A DNA stretch of 64,000 nt from the NCBI GenBank assembly GCA_963829545.1, contig CAWHIX010000008.1, forward strand, positions 453,485-517,484, written 5' to 3'. Origin of the DNA: JAXGXJ01 sp963829545. Its GTDB lineage: Bacteria; Actinomycetota; Thermoleophilia; RBG-16-64-13. Shown piece by piece: positions 1 through 8,614 of the stretch (position 1 is the stretch's first letter; each line of letters starts with the position of its first letter). The notes under the pieces were generated by a model. It was not told where the DNA came from. It worked only from the letters and a program-made list of their open reading frames with translations, and ran no database searches. The position numbers were made by a program, and so were the translations under genes.

Positions 1-974
1 GGAAGGCGCAGTCGGCCTTGCGGTCCCACTGCGGCGAATCGGCCGCGAGAGGGGTCGGAGGGGGAGTACACGGCGCTCGGGTACCGCTGCGCATACTCTT
101 CGATCCGGCCCCGGCGCACGTTCTTGAGTTCCTTGAGGAAGGCCAGCCTCTCCTCATCGATGCCGGCCTCGTCGTAGATGCTACCGGACGAATCGGAGGC
201 ACTCACCGGTCTCGCGCCCAGCTCCAGGAGCTTCTCGATGACGTGTTGGGCTACGTTGCCGCTTCCGGAGACCAGACAGCTCTTGCCCTCCAGGGAGTCG
301 CCTCGCTGTGCCAGCATCTCGGCGGCGAAGTAGACCACGCCGTAGCCTGTGGCCTCGGGCCGGACCAAGGACCCGCCCCAGCCCAGCCCCTTGCCCGTGA
401 GAACGCCCCTGAACTCGTTCGTGAGGCGCTTGTGCATGCCGAAGAGATAGCCGATCTCCCGGCCGCCCACGCCGATGTCGCCGGCAGGGACGTCGGTGTC
501 GGCTCCGATGTGGCGGAACAGCTCACACATGAAGCTCTGACAGAAGCGCATGACCTCGGTGTCGCTCTTGCCTTTGGGGTCGAAGTCGGCCCCTCCCTTG
601 CCCCCGCCCATGGGCAGGGTGGTGAGGGAGTTCTTGAAGACCTGCTCGAAAGCCAGGAACTTGAGGATGCCCAGATTGACCGACGGGTGGAAGCGCAGGC
701 CGCCCTTGTAGGGGCCGATGGCCGAGTTCATCTGCACGCGGAAGCCACGCTCCACCTGGACATCGCCCTGGTCGTCCATCCAGGGTACCCGGAACATGAT
801 GACGCGCTCCGGCTCGACCAAACGCTCCACGATCTTGGCCCCCCGGTACTCGGGATGGCGATCGATGACGACGGAGATGGAGTCGACCACTTCGCCGACG
901 GCCTGGTGGAACTCCGGTTCGGCCGGGTTCCGGGCCTTCACCAGGGCTACGATCTCTTCGGCGTAGCCGTGCAA
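1..974 (-). CDS. gdhA: Glutamate dehydrogenase, NADP-type (3' end cut by window)
   Basis: Catalyses reductive amination of 2-oxoglutarate to glutamate in the cytosol. The minus-strand translation contains the hexameric GDH signatures GPYKGGLRFHPSVN and LPMGGGKGGADFDPKGKSD (catalytic-lysine region), then TDVPAGDIGVGGREIGY and the start of the Rossmann domain (SGSGNVAQHV). The TTG start at 974 has a GGGAGG Shine-Dalgarno 5 nt upstream. The gene runs off the left edge, so roughly the last quarter is missing. A one-base frameshift lies near positions 35-55: past it the expected SPQWDRKADCAF is readable only in another frame. Family assignment is certain; cofactor preference is inferred from family resemblance. 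Confidence 0.93.
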   Translation of the reverse strand, partial: MHGYAEEIVALVKARNPAEPEFHQAVGEVVDSISVVIDRHPEYRGAKIVERLVEPERVIMFRVPWMDDQGDVQVERGFRVQMNSAIGPYKGGLRFHPSVNLGILKFLAFEQVFKNSLTTLPMGGGKGGADFDPKGKSDTEVMRFCQSFMCELFRHIGADTDVPAGDIGVGGREIGYLFGMHKRLTNEFRGVLTGKGLGWGGSLVRPEATGYGVVYFAAEMLAQRGDSLEGKSCLVSGSGNVAQHVIEKLLELGARPVSASDSSGSIYDEAGIDEERLAFLKELKNVRRGRIEEYAQRYPSAVYSPSDPSRGRFAAVGPQGRLRL

Positions 975-1227
975 AGTCGCCTCCCGCTGTTCGCGTGCTT
1001 GTTCCCGCCGCCCTTGATCCGCCGACGCAACGTGCCGCGATACGCGGCGCAAGGGGTATCAACTCTAGATAGAATCATAGGACGTGACACCTGATTGCGC
1101 CATAGCGTGAGCCACGTGAGGTCTGTGCGCCTCTTGGCTAGACAACTGCTCAGCTAGGCCGTTTGACGGGCACGCGGTACACTATGGTCGGTCGTGGATG
1201 CTGTGGGGCGACATGAGGAGGTAGCAG

Positions 1228-1977
1228 GTGCCGTCAGCGGCGAAGGATTTCGTCATCGACCGCAACTCATTCGAGCCTCCCTACAAGCAGTTGGGTGATC
1301 ACTTGAGGCGCGGTATCGCCACGGGCGAGTACCGGGTGGGACGGCGCCTGCCCTCCGAGAGCGAGTTGTGCGCCGCGTACGGGGTGAGCCGCATGACGGC
1401 TCGGCGCGCCATCGGCGAACTTGTCACCCGAGGCTTGGCCGAGAGGCGGCAGGGAAGGGGCGTGTACGCCTGCGGCGTGGGTCTCTCGAACGCCGTCTTC
1501 AACTTCGACGGCCTGATGGAGCTGCTCGCGGAAAGCTCGGCGGAGGTGCGGGTGTTGGAGATTACGCCCCTCTGCGCCGACAAGCGCATCGCCCGCGAAC
1601 TGGAGACCAAGCGCGGCACTCCGGTGGTGCACATCCGCCAACTGCTCGAGCAGGGGGAGCGGCCGATCCTCTATCGCGACGCCTGGACGCTGTCCTCGGC
1701 CGCCGCCGAAGACGCGGAGCACGGGGTGGCCCCGCTGGCGCACCTCCTAGCCGCGGAGAAAGAGTCGCTCTTCGTGGGGGGCATCATCGAACTCAACGTC
1801 CACGTCCTCAGCGAGGTCGAGGCGGAAGTGCTGAAAGGGAGCCCGGGCGCTCCCGCCTGGAGGATCGAGCACCAGTTCTATGGAGCCGACCGCACGGCGC
1901 TCAGCTGGGGACATCTCTATATCCCCGGTGATCTGCTTCGCTTCCCTGCCTGGATAGGGAACCTCATCTCCGGCTGA
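1228..1977 (+). CDS. GntR-family (HutC/FarR type) transcriptional regulator
   Basis: A 249-residue one-component regulator. Residues ~15-80 form the GntR winged helix (PPYKQLGDHLRRGIATGEY, LPSESELCAAYGVSRMTARRAI), and residues ~95-245 form a UTRA-type effector domain. The start is GTG, with AGGAGG at 1216-1221. It is divergent from gdhA with a gap of about 250 nt, so it could act on either flank. The effector cannot be told from sequence; UTRA domains typically bind sugar phosphates, amino acids or histidine-pathway intermediates. Confidence 0.9.
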   Translation: MPSAAKDFVIDRNSFEPPYKQLGDHLRRGIATGEYRVGRRLPSESELCAAYGVSRMTARRAIGELVTRGLAERRQGRGVYACGVGLSNAVFNFDGLMELLAESSAEVRVLEITPLCADKRIARELETKRGTPVVHIRQLLEQGERPILYRDAWTLSSAAAEDAEHGVAPLAHLLAAEKESLFVGGIIELNVHVLSEVEAEVLKGSPGAPAWRIEHQFYGADRTALSWGHLYIPGDLLRFPAWIGNLISG

Positions 1978-2027
1978 GCCCGCGCGCATCACCCGTCCCC
2001 GGACGATGAATTCCTCACCCCGGCCGG

Positions 2028-2465
2028 TCAAGCCGCGCCGGCGACGATCGCAGCGAGAGAGGCCAACATCAGCAGCACCTGCAGCGGTATGCCCACAGCC
2101 GGTGGTGCGCTCCCATGGGGGAAGCGCGACCAGTGACTTGGGAACCAGCGTCGCCTTGCTTTGCCCGGCAGCACCGCGTCGAGCACGTCGAGGTCGGGGA
2201 GAGCCGACACGAATCCCACGAGCACGATACTCAGGCCCTGATCGAGAGAGAGTCCGGCCACTAGGAAGGCGACAGCGGTCACGCCCACATCGAGCCCAGC
2301 CCAAAGTACCCGGCGCGGATGACGCGAGTAGTCCCAGTGCGGCACCAGATCGAGGAGGAGGTGCAGAACGAGGGCGGCGAGAACGGTGAGCCCCATTCCC
2401 AGAGGGCTCCACACGCCCAGCGCCATGCCGGTGAAGCCATGTACAGCCACCCACATGAGTGACAT
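2028..2465 (-). CDS. Small integral membrane protein, putative YdjM-like metal-dependent hydrolase
   Basis: A 145-residue hydrophobic protein with about four membrane segments. It carries an HLLLDLVPHWDYSRHP motif (His/Asp cluster between helices) and a later SALPDLDVLD motif. The same spacing of acidic and His residues occurs in the LexA-binding/YdjM (DUF457-like) membrane proteins annotated as metal-dependent hydrolases. ATG at 2465 (alternative ATG 2456); no clear Shine-Dalgarno. The start faces the divergent gene at 2511. The membrane location is well supported; the enzymatic role is inference. Confidence 0.6.
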   Translation of the reverse strand: MSLMWVAVHGFTGMALGVWSPLGMGLTVLAALVLHLLLDLVPHWDYSRHPRRVLWAGLDVGVTAVAFLVAGLSLDQGLSIVLVGFVSALPDLDVLDAVLPGKARRRWFPSHWSRFPHGSAPPAVGIPLQVLLMLASLAAIVAGAA

Positions 2466-2510
2466 TCTAGAGACAAGGGAAAGACATAGCCAACGGACGG
2501 AAGGCCCTGC

Positions 2511-3748
2511 ATGGAGTTGAGACCCGCCGAGATGACTGAGATCGCGGCTATGCGCGAGAGCCGTAGACGCGGACTCTCGCTCGGCTTGGTGCCCGGCTTC
2601 TACGACAGACTCGTGGGCGAGGCCGTCCCGCACCTCATCGTGGAGAGCGACGCCGAGGGGTCCGAGTCGCGCACGGTGGGGTACGCACTACTGCTCGATC
2701 GACCTCACGACGGCCACACCCATGTGACCGTTCTCGAGGTCTATCTGGAGCCCGAGCAGCACTCCCGTTACGAGGAGGTGCTCGACCTGTTGCGGGACGA
2801 AAAGACGCCCACCTCGTATCTGGCTCGCAGCGACGACTGTGTCTACGACGCTACCCTTCTGGCGCGGGGACTGCAGGTAGAACCGACGGCGCTCGTCCTG
2901 CTCGTGGACGGGCGCCCGGTCGTCGGCCGGGCGCCCACAGACGACCGTGGCCCATTTCAGTTGGTGCCGCTGTCCCAGGAGCACCTAGCGGGTTTGCGGG
3001 CCCTGCTGGAGACGGACTCCAGGCGGAGACCGGCGAAACGGCCCACACCCCCGAGGGGGCGCACACCCACGAGCATCGCCACGAACTCACCACGAGCGAG
3101 ATGCTGGCGGAGTTGGAGCAGATGGCCGCCTCGGGGCGCGACTGGGTCCTACTGGCCGACAGCGCTCCGGTGGCGGTCATCGCGCGGGCCGACGGGGGCG
3201 ACGGCGTGCACGAGCTGTTGGACATCGCGCTGGGCATGGCACCCGAAGCCGACCTGGCTTGGGCCCTTCGCCGGGCCGGCGAGGCGGTGATGGGGGCAGG
3301 TCTGCGACCGGCGGCAGTCATCGATGCGTTGGAGACAACGAGGCACCGTCTCTTCCGGGCCGCGGGCTTTCACACCGCGGCGGTCTATCTGGTCTTCTAC
3401 GACCCCGACGCCGGCCGACCCAGCGTGGCCAGAGTGACTATCGAGGAGTTGCGTGCCTTCCTGGAGGGCGGCGAACCGCTGCGCCTGGTGGACGTGATGG
3501 GCGAAGAGCATTGGCGGGCGGGACACATCCCTGGGGCCGAGTGGATCGACTTCCGTGGCCTGGTGCGGGAGGCGCGCCGCCGTTTCCAGCCGGATGAGCC
3601 CCTCATCCTCTATTGTAACGGCTTCACCTGAGAGGCGAGCGCTATCGCGGCTGATAAGCTGCGACAGTCGGGCTTTACGAACGTACGTGACTACGCCGGT
3701 GGGCTGCAGGAGTGGCAGGCTGCTGGCCTGGCACTGGAGGAAGCATGA
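2511..3748 (+). CDS. GNAT-like/rhodanese fusion protein, candidate selenoprotein (in-frame UGA, one frameshift)
   Basis: The N-terminal part resembles acetyltransferase (GNAT) folds, possibly two halves: TVLEVYLEPEQHSRYEEVL early, RHRLFRAAGFHTAAVYLVFY later. The C-terminal part is a rhodanese domain (RLVDVMGEEHWRAGHIPGAEW, then LILYCNGFT). A one-base frameshift near 3060-3100 separates the halves. After LYCNGFT the frame reads UGA (3629-3631) and then continues open for 38 codons of clear rhodanese C-terminus (FTNVRDYAGGLQEWQAAGL), stopping in an ATGA that overlaps the next gene's ATG at 3745. Related rhodaneses usually have Cys at the UGA position. A hairpin follows the UGA (3645-3664), and selD is in the same contig. 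Either UGA is selenocysteine or it is a sequencing error; the coupled stop argues the domain is real. Confidence 0.6.
3645..3664 (+). promoter_or_regulatory. bSECIS-like hairpin after the rhodanese UGA
   Basis: An 8-bp stem (TCGCGGCT pairing with AGCTGCGA, one G-U pair) with a 4-nt loop GATA. The first loop G lies 22 nt after the UGA at 3629-3631, within the 16-37 nt range known for bacterial SECIS elements. The hairpin in selD has the same size and placement (loop begins +21). Structure read by eye, not folded computationally. Confidence 0.5.
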
Positions 3749-4764
3749 GGACTTCACTCGTTGACCGCCGCCCCGTGGAAAGGCTTATGCTGCTTTCGGG
3801 AGCCATCAGGGCGGGTGTGATCGACGCTCTGGTCCGGGATGGGGCCCACTCGGCCGCCGACGTGGCGACCATCGCGGGGACCGACACGAGGGCCACGGGC
3901 GTGCTCCTGGAAGCTCTGGTGGCGGAGGGGGTCGTAGAGCGCGTGCCCGTCGACCGGGAGGTGCTCTACCGGCTGTCGCCACTCGGGCGGGCCCACCTGG
4001 TGGACGACGGTCCGGAGATGGAGCGTTTCGGCCTTCTTCACCTGGCCAACCGCATTCGGGGATGGCTGGAACTGCCCGACGTGGTCCGTACCGGCCGGCC
4101 ACTCCCGAAGGACCCAGCGAGGCGCGACACGCACACATTGGTGTCGGCCATGGGGGAGCGGGAGCCGGAGGTGGTGGAGGAGATCGTGGAGCGTTGCCTC
4201 ACCTATGGAGGGCACATACAGAGCATGATCGACATCGGAGGGGCCGTAGGCCATGTGGCCAGGCAGTTCTCGCGCTGCGGCGTCAGGGCTACCCTGTTCG
4301 ATCGGGAGGGGGTCATGCCCATCGCCCGCGAGTTCCTGGGCGAGGATGGTGCCGACATCGCCCTGGTGGGTGGCGACTTCACCGAGCAGTTGCCCGCGGG
4401 TCCCTTCGACTTGGCGTATCTGGGTAACGTCAACCACATCTACGGCCCCGAGACCAACGCCCGCCTGGCCGGGGACGTCTTCGCCATCCTCTCGGGTGGG
4501 GGTACCATGGCCATACAAGATCACGTCTGGGGGCGGAGCTCCCGGGCACCCATGTTCGCCGTCAACATGCTGCAGGCCACCGATGATGGCGGGGTGTGGA
4601 ACGAAGAGCAGTTCCGCGGTTGGCTGACCGAGGCCGGCTTCCGGGAGATCGAGACAGCGGATTTGGATACCACCGATGCTCAGCTGATCCTGGCTAGAAA
4701 GCCGCGGACGGCCATGCTTGGTCATGTGAGCGGCGCCGGCCGATCCGCAAGCGCCGAAGACTAA
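3745..4764 (+). CDS. SAM-dependent O-methyltransferase-like protein
   Basis: A 339-residue protein. The N-terminal ~100 residues form a winged-helix/dimerisation region (LMLLSGAIRAGVIDALVRDG, then RLSPLGRAHL) typical of methyltransferase family 2. Residues ~155-300 are a class I Rossmann methyltransferase: MIDIGGAVGHVARQFS (SAM-binding loop), ALVGGDFTEQLP, and FDLAYLGNVNHIYGPE in the catalytic area. Start ATG 3745 has GGAGG upstream and overlaps the stop of the rhodanese gene (ATGA), so the two are probably translationally coupled. It is followed 25 nt later by the flavodiiron gene. The substrate is unknown. Confidence 0.85.
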   Translation: MRTSLVDRRPVERLMLLSGAIRAGVIDALVRDGAHSAADVATIAGTDTRATGVLLEALVAEGVVERVPVDREVLYRLSPLGRAHLVDDGPEMERFGLLHLANRIRGWLELPDVVRTGRPLPKDPARRDTHTLVSAMGEREPEVVEEIVERCLTYGGHIQSMIDIGGAVGHVARQFSRCGVRATLFDREGVMPIAREFLGEDGADIALVGGDFTEQLPAGPFDLAYLGNVNHIYGPETNARLAGDVFAILSGGGTMAIQDHVWGRSSRAPMFAVNMLQATDDGGVWNEEQFRGWLTEAGFREIETADLDTTDAQLILARKPRTAMLGHVSGAGRSASAED

Positions 4765-4789
4765 CGAAGAACTATGTGAAGGAGAATGC

Positions 4790-6027
4790 ATGGAGCGCTA
4801 TCTGGTGAGGGACGAGATCTGGTGGGTGGGGGCCATCGACTGGAACGTCCGCGACTTCCACGGGTACGAGACGCCGCGGGGGACCACCTACAACGCCTAC
4901 CTCATCATCGACGAGAAGGTGGCGTTGGTGGATGGGTGTCGGGAGGGTTTCGGACCCGAGATGCTCCAACGTGTTCGGGGCTGCTGTTCTGCCCGGAAGG
5001 TGGACTACCTCGTCATCAACCACGTGGAACCCGATCATTCCGGGGCCATTCCCTGGCTGGTGGAGCAGTTGGTGCCCGAGCGCATCTTCTGCTCCAAGAC
5101 GGGCCAAGGAAGCCCTGGCCCTGTACTACGGATCGGCTGTGGTCGAAGGCTGGGACCTGCAGATCGTCGGGACGGGGGACGAGCTTTCGCTCGGTCGCAA
5201 TACCCTCCAGTTCATCGAAGCTCCCATGCTGCACTGGCCGGACAGCATGTTCACCTACGTTCGCGAGTCGAAGACGCTCCTTCCCAACGACGCTTTCGGG
5301 CAGCATCTGGCCACCTCGAAGCGCTTCGCCGACGAGGTCGACATGAACATCGTCATGGAAGAAGCCAGCAAGTACTACGCCAACATCCTCATGCCCTTCG
5401 GCGGCCAGATACAGAAGATGCTCGCCAAGATAGGTGAGATGGGGCTCGAGATCGAGGCCATCAGCGCCCAGCCACGGCGCGATCTGGCGCCGACCCGAGG
5501 ACGTCGCCCGCATAGTGCGCGCCTACGCGGGATGGAGCAACTTCGAAGCTCCGGAGCGGGTGGCGCTCATCTACGACACCATGTGGCACTCCACCGAGGA
5601 GATGACCATGGCCATCGAGGACGGGGTGGCCCAGGAGGGCGTGGAGTGCGCCGTGCTCAACATGAGCAGGTAGTTCGCGGGCCGAAGCTGGCCCGCATGG
5701 TGCTTGAGTCACGGGCCTTCCTGATGGGTACGCCCACGCTCAACAACAACATCTTCCCCACCGTGGCCGGCTTTCTTGACCTACATCAAAGGTCTGCGGC
5801 CCAAGAATCGCCTCGCCGCCGCCTACGGTTCCTGCGGCTGGGCCGGGGGTGCCGTGAAGCAGGTGGACGCCGAACTGAGGGGTCTTGGTCTGGAGGTGCT
5901 CGATCCCATCGAGGTCAAGTACAAGCCGACCGACGAAGAGCTGGCCGCGTGTGTGGAACTGGGGCGGCGTGTCGCCCTGCGCGTCAAGGGCGAAGGCGCT
6001 GTTTCCGCCGAGGCCGAGGGCGACTGA
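4790..6027 (+). CDS. Flavodiiron protein (A-type flavoprotein), frameshifted in the contig
   Basis: Reduces O2 and/or NO in anaerobes. The metallo-beta-lactamase diiron domain shows NHVEPDHSGAIP (the H-x-E-x-D-H ligand motif) and later MLHWPDSMFTY and LLPNDAFGQH. The flavodoxin domain shows LIYDTMWHSTEEM (FMN phosphate loop), LMGTPTLNNNIFPTVAGFL and YGSCGWAGGAVKQ. ATG at 4790 has AAGGAG upstream. The reading frame changes at about 5110, 5475, 5670 and 5775. All domains are present and co-linear, so these are likely sequencing indels rather than decay. Electrons may come from the adjacent FMN reductase. Confidence 0.88.
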
Positions 6028-6030
6028 CCC

Positions 6031-6646
6031 GTGGCCGTGACGGTGCTCGGTCTGGCAGGTAGTTGTCGGCGTGGGGGTAACACGGAGACCCTGCTCGACT
6101 GGTGCTCTGGACGCCGCCGGCGAATCGGGGGCGGAGGTCCAGAAGTTCCGGCTGGCCGACCTGGACCTCAACGCATGCCGGGGCTGCGAGGCCTGCTCGA
6201 AGACCGGGGCCTGTGTGCTGGACGACGACATGGGCCTTCTCTATCCCCATCTGCGGCAGGCCGACTCCATCGTGCTCGCTTCTCCCGTCTACTCCATGGG
6301 GATGCCCGCGCTGCCCAAGATGGTCGTCGATCGATGCCAGCCGTTCTGGGCCATGAAGTACGTGCTCAAGGAGCCGCTCAGCCCCCCGGACCGCCCCCAG
6401 CGACTGGGCTCCTTCCTCTGCTGCGCGGGCACCACGTATAGCACGGTCTTCGATGGCACCCGCCAGGTGATGCGCTACCTGTGGCACGTGCTCGAAGTGA
6501 GTTCGGCGGGTGACCAACTCTGTCCCGGGGTAGATGCCAGAGGAGAGATCCACGACCAACCCTCGGCCCGAGTGGTGGCCGAGGAGATAGGGCGCCGGCT
6601 GGGACGTCCCCGGGAGCGCCGCCATCGACGAAGGGAGGACGGGCAT
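6031..6646 (+). CDS. NADPH-dependent FMN reductase family flavoprotein (iron-sulfur flavoprotein-like), frameshifted
   Basis: A flavodoxin-fold protein starting VLGLAGSCRRGGNTETLLD (FMN-binding loop S-x-R-x-G-N-T). It then has a compact cysteine cluster LNACRGCEACSKTGACVLDDD, typical of the iron-sulfur flavoprotein/flavodoxin-like oxidoreductase group, and IVLASPVYSMGMPALPKM. GTG start 4 nt after the flavodiiron stop. One frameshift lies near 6100. The C-terminal end is unclear: the contig frame runs on into the next gene, but an ATGA overlap with the ATG at 6647 would end it after one more indel. It probably supplies electrons to the flavodiiron protein (inference from adjacency). Confidence 0.78.
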
Positions 6647-6850
6647 ATGAACGCTGAGGTGAAGACCTGCATCGAATGCGGGAAGGCACTCGCGGACCGA
6701 GTCGAGGAGGAGGAACGGACGGGCACCGGCATCAGCCGATCGACCGGCGAGTGCAGCACCTACCGGGTGTGGTTCTGCGTCAACTCCGACTGCGTCTTGT
6801 TCAACACCGATCTGTACCGGGAACAGATGGCCGACAGGAAAGATCGCTGA
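6647..6850 (+). CDS. Small zinc-ribbon-like protein, unknown function
   Basis: A 67-residue protein with two Cys pairs, TCIECGK near the start and FCVNSDCVLF near the end, consistent with a zinc or rubredoxin-like iron site. ATG preceded by AAGGGAGG about 7 nt upstream. It is the fifth gene of the flavodiiron operon. It is in frame with the end of the FMN reductase ORF in this contig, so a natural fusion is not excluded, but the strong Shine-Dalgarno favours a separate protein. Function unknown. Confidence 0.6.
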   Translation: MNAEVKTCIECGKALADRVEEEERTGTGISRSTGECSTYRVWFCVNSDCVLFNTDLYREQMADRKDR

Positions 6851-6893
6851 CGCACGACGGGCCGGGAGACCTGAGGCCGAAGAAGGAGAAGTG

Positions 6894-7097
6894 ATGCAGA
6901 AGCGCCTCTATCGTTCGCGCGAGGAGAAGATGATCGGCGGGGTGTGTGGCGGGATCGCGGAGTACTTCGACGTCGACCCTACCCTGGTGCGGGCCGTGTG
7001 GGTGGCCATCACCCTGTTGGCCGGCTTTGGGATAGTCCTCTACCTCATACTGTGGGTGCTCGTTCCCCTACAGCCTCCGGGAGTCTATTCGGGCTGA
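6894..7097 (+). CDS. PspC-domain membrane protein
   Basis: A 67-residue protein with the PspC signature RLYRSREEKMIGGVCGGIAEYF followed by DVDPTLVRAVWV and one long membrane segment (ITLLAGFGIVLYLILWVLVP). PspC domains sense envelope stress in the phage-shock system; small stand-alone copies are common in actinobacteria. ATG at 6894 has AAGGAG 5 nt upstream. The 3' end overlaps the convergent cbiO by 30 nt. Confidence 0.88.
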   Translation: MQKRLYRSREEKMIGGVCGGIAEYFDVDPTLVRAVWVAITLLAGFGIVLYLILWVLVPLQPPGVYSG

Positions 7098-7874
7098 TCT
7101 TGGTCCTGTCGGCGGTAGGCAGGGCAACTCCAGGTCGTGGGCGGTGAGAAGGGCCTCGTCGGCCAGAACCTCGTCACTGGGGCCGTCGGCCACGATGTGT
7201 CCCTGGTCCATTATCATCACGCGCTCGCACAACTCGTAGACGGCGGCCAGGTCGTGAGTCACCACGATCTTGGTGGCCGGCTCGGCCCGGAGTATGTCCA
7301 GCAGTTCGCGCCGACCCTTGGGATCGAGGTTTGATGTAGGTTCGTCCAGAACCAGCATCCTGGGTCGCATGGCGAGGACTGTGGCCATCGCCGCACGTTT
7401 CTTCTCTCCGAAGGAAAGATGATGTGGGGAGCGGTCGGCCGCTCCGGGCAGGCCGACGGCCGCCAGGGCTTCGTTCACCCGGCTTGCGATCTCTTCCTTG
7501 GCCATGCCCATGTTGGCCGGGCCGAAGGCCACGTCCTGTCCCAGGGTGGGGAGGAAGAGTTGGTCGTCGGGATCCTGGAAGACCACGCCCACCTGTGCTC
7601 GGATCTCGCGCAGGTGCTTGTCCTCCACGGGCAGCCCCAGAACGTGCAGAAGGCCTTGGCCGCGGAGGATCCCGTTGAAGTGGAGCAGCAGCGTGCTCTT
7701 GCCGGCCCCGTTGGGGCCGATGATGGCCACCGACTCTCCCTGGGCGATATCGAGATCGATCCCGCGCAGGATCTCGGGACCGCCTGGATAGCGGAAGCGC
7801 AGCCCCGTGGCCACCACTGCCGATGGTAGTAGCGTAGCGGGGTCCGGCGATTCCGGCCGGAAGCGCATCCCCAT
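7068..7874 (-). CDS. cbiO: Nickel/cobalt ECF transporter ATPase
   Basis: ABC ATPase component of a metal-specific ECF transporter (CbiMNQO/NikMNQO type). Walker A is GPNGAGKST, the Q-loop region VFQDPDDQLF is typical of cobalt/nickel and other ECF ATPases, the signature is LSFGEKKRAAMA, Walker B is MLVLDEPTSNLDP, and the switch His is in VVTHDL. ATG 7874 lies 2 nt after the cbiQ stop, so it is the last gene of the operon cbiM-PDGLE-cbiQ-cbiO. The C-terminus overlaps pspC tail to tail. Metal specificity is discussed at the operator (10193). Confidence 0.93.
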   Translation of the reverse strand: MGMRFRPESPDPATLLPSAVVATGLRFRYPGGPEILRGIDLDIAQGESVAIIGPNGAGKSTLLLHFNGILRGQGLLHVLGLPVEDKHLREIRAQVGVVFQDPDDQLFLPTLGQDVAFGPANMGMAKEEIASRVNEALAAVGLPGAADRSPHHLSFGEKKRAAMATVLAMRPRMLVLDEPTSNLDPKGRRELLDILRAEPATKIVVTHDLAAVYELCERVMIMDQGHIVADGPSDEVLADEALLTAHDLELPCLPPTGPRSARIDSRRL

Positions 7875-7876
7875 CT

Positions 7877-8608
7877 CTAGAAAGCAGCGAAGAGACGGAT
7901 GGCGAGGGCAGAACCGACCAGGCAGATTACAAAGGCCGCCTCAACGGCGCCGAAGCGGCCCGTGCCCCAAAGAGGCACCCGGCCCTGGTATCCGCGGCTC
8001 AGCATGGCCACGTACACGCGTTCACCGCGGCTGTAGCTGCGCAGGAAGAGGGCGGCGAGCAGGTGGCCCAGCACCGGTGCGTTTCCAAGCCACCGTGCCC
8101 GGAAGTTGCGGGAAGCCAGCGCCCTCTGCGAGCGGCGCAGCTCCTCGGCGAAGACCTCTCCGTAGCGGGCCATGAAGCTGGCGATGAGTAGGAAGACACG
8201 GGGGGTCCGTAGTCTCTCCAGGCCCGAGATCAGCTGGGGGAAGCTCGTGGTCAGGCCGAGCAGGCTCACGCTGAGAACGCCCAGGATTGCCTTGGCGCCT
8301 GCGTTCCAGACGATCAGCCACTCCGAGCCGGATGCCGGCGCCTTTGCGGAGGAGGATGCCGCCTGAGACCCGAAGAAGAGTGCGAACATCGCCACGGCGA
8401 TCAGAAGAGGCAGTACCAGGACAAGGCGTTTAAGGAGAGCGGAGGGCGGTACCCGCGCTAGTCCGGCTACGAAGGCCAGCAAGGCTGCGTAGAGGACGAA
8501 AGCCCAGACCTGCCGGGCAGGCGTGGAGACGACCACCACCGTGAAGGCCAGGAAGCCGACGATCTTGGCTCGCGCATCCAGGCGATGGAGCGCGGTCTCC
8601 TGCTGCAT
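7877..8608 (-). CDS. cbiQ: Nickel/cobalt ECF transporter transmembrane protein
   Basis: A 243-residue T-component. It has multiple membrane segments (FLAFTVVVVSTPARQVWAF, LVLVLPLLIAVAMFALFF). The conserved cytoplasmic coupling helices contain the two Ala-Arg-Gly-like motifs: LRRSQRALASRNFR and VAMLSRGYQGR. It couples the ATPase CbiO to the substrate-binding CbiM. Start ATG 8608, 6 nt after the deduced stop of the upstream PDGLE gene (TAG at 8615-8617). Confidence 0.92.
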   Translation of the reverse strand: MQQETALHRLDARAKIVGFLAFTVVVVSTPARQVWAFVLYAALLAFVAGLARVPPSALLKRLVLVLPLLIAVAMFALFFGSQAASSSAKAPASGSEWLIVWNAGAKAILGVLSVSLLGLTTSFPQLISGLERLRTPRVFLLIASFMARYGEVFAEELRRSQRALASRNFRARWLGNAPVLGHLLAALFLRSYSRGERVYVAMLSRGYQGRVPLWGTGRFGAVEAAFVICLVGSALAIRLFAAF

Positions 8609-8614
8609 GATGGC

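Noticed and set aside
18..1094. Long plus-strand ORF at the left end
   Set aside because: It is antisense to gdhA, whose minus-strand motifs are unmistakable; high GC keeps opposite frames open.
5650..5673. In-frame TAG in the flavodiiron gene considered as recoding
   Set aside because: It is UAG, not UGA, and a frame change at the same spot restores the conserved sequence, so an indel is the better explanation.
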